DNA from: Ramlibacter sp.
GTDB lineage: Bacteria > Pseudomonadota > Gammaproteobacteria > Burkholderiales > Burkholderiaceae_C
NCBI GenBank assembly: GCA_028292185.1
Contig: JAQGMT010000244.1
Coordinates: forward strand, 1 to 9,417
DNA: 9,417 nt
Direction: 5' to 3'
Below the pieces are notes generated by a model that made no database searches, was not told the DNA's origin, and worked only from the letters and a program-made list of their open reading frames with translations. Position numbers and translations under genes: made by a program. This document shows positions 6,706-9,417 of the stretch, piece after piece; the stretch's first letter is position 1; every line of letters begins with the position of its first letter.

Positions 6706-6734
6706 GAGGTCGAATTTTAAACGGGAGGGCTCAG

Positions 6735-6762
6735 CTTCTATGTAGCAGGGGTAAATTGTCAA
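6735..6762 (-). promoter_or_regulatory. Probable lpxC promoter
   Basis: On the - strand a perfect -35 hexamer TTGACA (6762-6757) is followed after 16 bp by TAGAAG (6740-6735), which matches the -10 consensus at four of six positions. Transcription would start near 6728 and leave a leader of about 22 bases. A second, better -10-like hexamer, TAAAAT at 6719-6714, has no matching -35 and would give a leaderless message. The (CATG)4 tract ends four bases upstream of the -35. Confidence 0.55.
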
Positions 6763-6765
6763 TGT

Positions 6766-6782
6766 CATGCATGCATGCATGC
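6766..6782. repeat. (CATG)4 tetranucleotide tract next to the lpxC promoter
   Basis: Four tandem copies of CATG plus one more C make a 17-base tract that is self-complementary and strictly alternates pyrimidine and purine. It abuts the -35 element of the lpxC promoter. Four copies is short for active slippage, but the position is one where copy-number change could alter expression. Confidence 0.7.
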
Positions 6783-6785
6783 CGA

Positions 6786-6816
6786 TGAGCGCCCGCAGCA
6801 ACGCGAAGGGCGCTCA
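6786..6816. repeat. Inverted repeat 1 of the ftsZ-lpxC spacer
   Basis: TGAGCGCCC at 6786-6794 pairs perfectly with GGGCGCTCA at 6808-6816 across a 13-base loop. There is no T-run on either side, so it is not a standard intrinsic terminator. It lies just upstream of the (CATG)4 tract in the direction of lpxC transcription. Confidence 0.55.
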
Positions 6817-6819
6817 CCT

Positions 6820-6853
6820 TTGAACAGGATCCGGCTCAGCCGGTCCTGTTCAA
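6820..6853. repeat. Inverted repeat 2 of the ftsZ-lpxC spacer
   Basis: TTGAACAGGA at 6820-6829 pairs perfectly with TCCTGTTCAA at 6844-6853. Inside, CCGGC (6831-6835) pairs with GCCGG (6839-6843) around a 3-base loop, leaving T6830 as the only bulge. This gives a 15-bp stem, far longer than expected by chance, with no T-run in either direction. Confidence 0.65.
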
Positions 6854-6863
6854 CAAATCAGAC

Positions 6864-6894
6864 CACTTTAAAAACGCCTCGCGTTTTTAAAGTG
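6864..6894. repeat. Inverted repeat 3: perfect 14-bp palindrome with 3-base loop
   Basis: CACTTTAAAAACGC at 6864-6877 and GCGTTTTTAAAGTG at 6881-6894 are exact complements around CTC. The arms hold A5 and T5 runs flanking a small GC core, a layout seen in bidirectional terminators, but the GC core is only 3 bp. On the - strand it begins directly after the T-run of the ftsZ terminator, so it may be a back-up terminator or a stable RNA 3' element. Confidence 0.6.
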
Positions 6895-6930
6895 AAAAAA
6901 ATGGGGTGGGCCACTTGCAAAGCCCACCCC
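6895..6930 (-). terminator. Rho-independent terminator of ftsZ
   Basis: Read on the - strand, GGGGTGGGC (6930-6922) and GCCCACCCC (6911-6903) form a perfect 9-bp, almost all-GC stem with a 10-base loop. After a single A comes a run of seven T (6901-6895). It begins 50 bp after the ftsZ stop codon. Stem strength and T-run are both textbook, so most transcription from ftsZ should end here, and lpxC needs its own promoter. Confidence 0.9.
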
Positions 6931-6980
6931 CGAAGTACTGCACTTGGAGAACACCTTTTATTTCATGGCATCACGGCAGT

Positions 6981-8204
6981 TCAGTCGGCTTGCTTGCGCA
7001 GGAACGCCGGAATCTCGAAGTCGTCCATGCCGCCGCTGGACAGCGCGTCCACCTTGGCGGCAGCTTGCGTGCGGTTGGTGCGCCAAACGCTTGGGACCGC
7101 CATGCCGCCGTAGTCGGGCTGGGTCGTGCCGACGCTTGCGAGACCGGGGCCTGACACCGCCGTGTGGATGGTCGGCACATTGAACGGCACGTTGTCGGTG
7201 CCGGTGCGCAGCACCTGCAGCGGCGGCGCGGTGCGGCGCTGGCCTTGGCGCGACAGCCCGGTCGCAACCACCGTCACGCGCACTTCGTCGACCAGGTCGT
7301 CGTCATAGGCCGTGCCGTAGATCACGTGCGCGTCGGGCGAGGCGTAAGCGCGGATGGTGTTCATCGCCAACTTGGACTCCGACAGCTTGAGGCTGCCCTT
7401 GGCCGCGGTGATCAACACCAGCACGCCCTTGGCGCCGGAAAGGTCGATGCCTTCCAGCAGCGGACAGGCGACCGCCTGTTCGGCGGCGATGCGGGCGCGA
7501 TCGGGCCCGTTGGCCACTGCCGTTCCCATCATCGCCTTGCCGGGCTCGCCCATCACGGTGCGCACGTCTTCGAAGTCGACGTTCACGTGGCCGGGGACGT
7601 TGATGATTTCGGCGATGCCGCCCACGGCGTTCTTCAGCACGTCGTTCGCGTGGGCGAATGCTTCATCCTGCGTGATGTCGTCGCCGAGAACGTCGAGCAG
7701 CTTCTCGTTCAGCACCACGATCAGCGAATCGACGTTGGCTTCAAGCTCCGCCAGGCCTTGGTCGGCATTGGTCATGCGACGGCCGCCTTCCCAATCGAAG
7801 GGCTTGGTCACCACGCCGACGGTGAGGATGCCCATCTCCTTGGCGACCCGCGCGATCACCGGCGCGGCGCCGGTGCCGGTGCCGCCGCCCATGCCCGCGG
7901 TGATGAACAACATGTGCGCGCCGCTGATGGCGTTGCGAATGTCGTCCACCGCGGCCTCGGCAGCCTCGCGGCCTTTCTCGGGCTTGCTGCCCGCACCCAG
8001 TCCGCTCTGGCCCAACTGAATGGACTTGTGCGCGGCGCTGCGGGACAAGGCCTGCGCGTCGGTGTTGGCGCAGATGAACTCCACGCCTTGCACGCTGCGC
8101 CCGATCATGTGTTCGACCGCATTGCCACCGCCGCCGCCCACGCCGATCACCTTGATTTGCGTGCCCTGGTTGAACTCTTCCACTTCAATCATTTCGATGC
8201 TCAT
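6981..8204 (-). CDS. ftsZ: Cell division protein FtsZ (tubulin-like GTPase)
   Basis: FtsZ polymerises with GTP into the division ring at midcell and recruits the divisome through FtsA and ZipA. The 407-residue product has the N-terminal nucleotide-binding loop IGVGGGGGNAV at 20-30, the tubulin signature GGGTGTG at 106-112, and the T7 synergy loop in NVDFEDVRTVM near residue 210, which completes the GTPase site across the subunit interface. A variable linker follows, from about 325. The conserved tail DDFEIPAFLRKQAD at 394-407 is the docking peptide for FtsA and other partners. The start at 8204 is set by a strong AGGAGA five bases upstream. It follows ftsA after 147 bp and is followed by a strong terminator, marking the end of the classic dcw cluster. 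Confidence 0.98.
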   Translation of the reverse strand: MSIEMIEVEEFNQGTQIKVIGVGGGGGNAVEHMIGRSVQGVEFICANTDAQALSRSAAHKSIQLGQSGLGAGSKPEKGREAAEAAVDDIRNAISGAHMLFITAGMGGGTGTGAAPVIARVAKEMGILTVGVVTKPFDWEGGRRMTNADQGLAELEANVDSLIVVLNEKLLDVLGDDITQDEAFAHANDVLKNAVGGIAEIINVPGHVNVDFEDVRTVMGEPGKAMMGTAVANGPDRARIAAEQAVACPLLEGIDLSGAKGVLVLITAAKGSLKLSESKLAMNTIRAYASPDAHVIYGTAYDDDLVDEVRVTVVATGLSRQGQRRTAPPLQVLRTGTDNVPFNVPTIHTAVSGPGLASVGTTQPDYGGMAVPSVWRTNRTQAAAKVDALSSGGMDDFEIPAFLRKQAD

Positions 8205-8209
8205 TACAT

Positions 8210-8215
8210 TCTCCT
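8210..8215 (-). promoter_or_regulatory. Strong ribosome binding site of ftsZ
   Basis: AGGAGA on the - strand lies five bases before the ATG at 8204-8202. It is the best Shine-Dalgarno match in the window, in keeping with the high abundance of FtsZ, and it fixes the start codon in preference to the internal ATG at codon 5. Confidence 0.85.
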
Positions 8216-8351
8216 GATTCCGTTGCAGTTGCCAATTTGAGAGATCGTGTTTTCTGTCATCCGGGTATTGCCGGCGGGTCGTTGCATCGCCATCGCACCT
8301 TTCTGAAAAATTGCGGGCTGCCCCTGGCCAGCCAAAGCTTGTTGGTCATGG

Positions 8352-9417
8352 CTAGAAGTTCCCCACGATGAAATCCTTGAAGCGGCCGAAGGCCGTCTTC
8401 ATCGATCCGTTTTTCTGCGCCACCTTCAGCCCGCGCATGCGCGCCAGGCGGGCCTCTTCGAGCAGCCCCATCACGGTGGCGGCACGAGCCTGGGCGACCA
8501 TGTCGGACAAGGCGCCGGTGTACTTCGGCATGCCGCGACGCACGGGCTTCAGGAAAATGTCCTCGCCCAGCTCCACCATGCCCGGCATCACCGCGCTGCC
8601 GCCGGTGATCACGATGCCCGACGAGAGCACTTCTTCATAGCCCGACTCGCGCACCACCTGCTGCACCAGCGAAAATATCTCCTCGACGCGCGGCTCGATC
8701 ACGCCAGCCAGCGCCTGCTTGGACAGCATGCGCGGGCCGCGATCGCCCAGACCGGGCACCTCGACCTGCTGGTCCGGGTCGGCCAGCAGTTGCTTGGCGA
8801 AGCCGCTGTCCACCTTGATGTCCTCGGCGTCCTTGGTCGGCGTGCGCAAGGCCATGGCGATGTCGCTGGTGATCAGGTCGCCGGCGATCGGGATCACCGC
8901 GGTATGCCGGATGGCGCCGTTGGTAAATATGGCGACGTCGGTCGTGCCGGCGCCGATGTCCACCACCGCGACACCCAGTTCGCGCTCGTCCTCGGTCAGC
9001 ACGGCGAGGCTGGACGCCAGTGCGTTCAGCATCAGCTGCTCCACTTCCAGCCCACAGCGCCGCACGCATTTGATGATGTTCTCGGCCGCGCTCTGCGCGC
9101 CGGTCACGATGTGCACCTTGGCTTCCAGGCGAATGCCGCTCATCCCGATCGGCTCTTTCACGTCCTGGCCGTCGATCACGAATTCCTGCGGCTCCACCAG
9201 CAGCAGGCGCTGGTCGGTCGAGATGTTGATGGCCCGCGCCGTCTCCACCACCCGCGCGACGTCGGCGGGGGTCACTTCCTTGTCCTTCACGGCCACCATG
9301 CCGCTGGAGTTGATGCCGCGGATGTGGCTGCCGGTGATGCCGGTGTAGACGCGGGTGATCTTGCAATCCGCCATCAGCTCCGCTTCTTTCAAGGCCTGCT
9401 GGATGCTCTGCACCGTG
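8352..9417 (-). CDS. ftsA: Cell division protein FtsA (actin-like), N-terminus missing
   Basis: FtsA tethers FtsZ filaments to the inner membrane and signals to the later divisome. About 354 residues are present; the gene runs off the window edge, and by comparison with E. coli FtsA (420 residues) some 55-65 N-terminal residues are missing. The visible part starts near the inserted 1C subdomain (SIQQALKEAELMA, then THE-like TGITGSHIRGINSSG). It continues through the phosphate loop VVDIGAGTTDVAIF and the adenosine motif VITGGSAVMPGM. It ends with the amphipathic membrane-targeting helix FGRFKDFIVGNF after a basic linker. The GTG at 9413 is an internal Val codon, not the start. The stop TAG is at 8354-8352, 147 bp before ftsZ. 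Confidence 0.97.
   Translation of the reverse strand, partial: TVQSIQQALKEAELMADCKITRVYTGITGSHIRGINSSGMVAVKDKEVTPADVARVVETARAINISTDQRLLLVEPQEFVIDGQDVKEPIGMSGIRLEAKVHIVTGAQSAAENIIKCVRRCGLEVEQLMLNALASSLAVLTEDERELGVAVVDIGAGTTDVAIFTNGAIRHTAVIPIAGDLITSDIAMALRTPTKDAEDIKVDSGFAKQLLADPDQQVEVPGLGDRGPRMLSKQALAGVIEPRVEEIFSLVQQVVRESGYEEVLSSGIVITGGSAVMPGMVELGEDIFLKPVRRGMPKYTGALSDMVAQARAATVMGLLEEARLARMRGLKVAQKNGSMKTAFGRFKDFIVGNF

Noticed and set aside
6706..6801. 32-residue N-terminal extension of LpxC
   Set aside because: LpxC proteins begin with M-x-Q-R-T-L-K as found at 6705. The extension covers the promoter and the CATG tract and has no conserved features.
6944..7183. 79-codon + strand frame (MENTFYFMASRQF...) at the ftsZ 3' end
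   Set aside because: It lies mostly antisense to the FtsZ C-terminal coding region and turns into Arg/Pro/Cys-rich shadow sequence; there is no promoter or ribosome site.
8257..8349. 30-codon frame (MTNKLWLARG...) on the - strand in the ftsA-ftsZ spacer
   Set aside because: It is too short and lacks a Shine-Dalgarno sequence or any recognisable feature; conservation would be needed to call it a gene.

Overview
The window is high-GC DNA densely packed with chromosomal housekeeping genes. Gene content and order point to a betaproteobacterium of the order Burkholderiales, most likely the family Comamonadaceae; this rests on recognising protein families by eye, not on a search. I see no mobile elements, CRISPR arrays, tRNA or rRNA genes.

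Left block, + strand (1-3373): the 3' end of an RNB-family ribonuclease, then a compact cluster of a TonB/TolA-like periplasm-spanning protein, aroE (shikimate dehydrogenase), mtgA (monofunctional peptidoglycan glycosyltransferase) and ruvC (Holliday junction endonuclease). From the TonB-like gene to ruvC the junctions are a 1-base overlap, a 1-base gap and a 4-base overlap, so this is almost certainly one translationally coupled operon. The 97-bp gap before it holds a perfect 10-bp inverted repeat directly upstream of a -10-like hexamer.

Right block, - strand, read from 9417 down to 3400: the end of the division and cell wall (dcw) cluster. It comprises ftsA (5' end cut off by the window edge), ftsZ, a strong intrinsic terminator, a hairpin-rich spacer, a promoter, lpxC (committed step of lipid A synthesis), a 58-residue two-helix membrane protein of unknown function, and a YccS/FUSC-type inner-membrane protein. 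The last three are closely spaced and probably cotranscribed. The two blocks converge, with only 26 bp between ruvC and the FUSC gene and no visible terminator there.

Taken together the genes serve envelope growth and division: FtsA and FtsZ form the division ring, MtgA polymerises glycan strands, LpxC starts lipid A synthesis, and the FUSC and TonB-like proteins act at or across the inner membrane. The least explained parts are non-coding or very small: the 6766-6930 spacer with a (CATG)4 tract and four perfect inverted repeats, the palindrome before the TonB-like gene, a hairpin that loops out the lpxC stop codon, and the 58-residue protein. I found no evidence of a new defence or mobile system.
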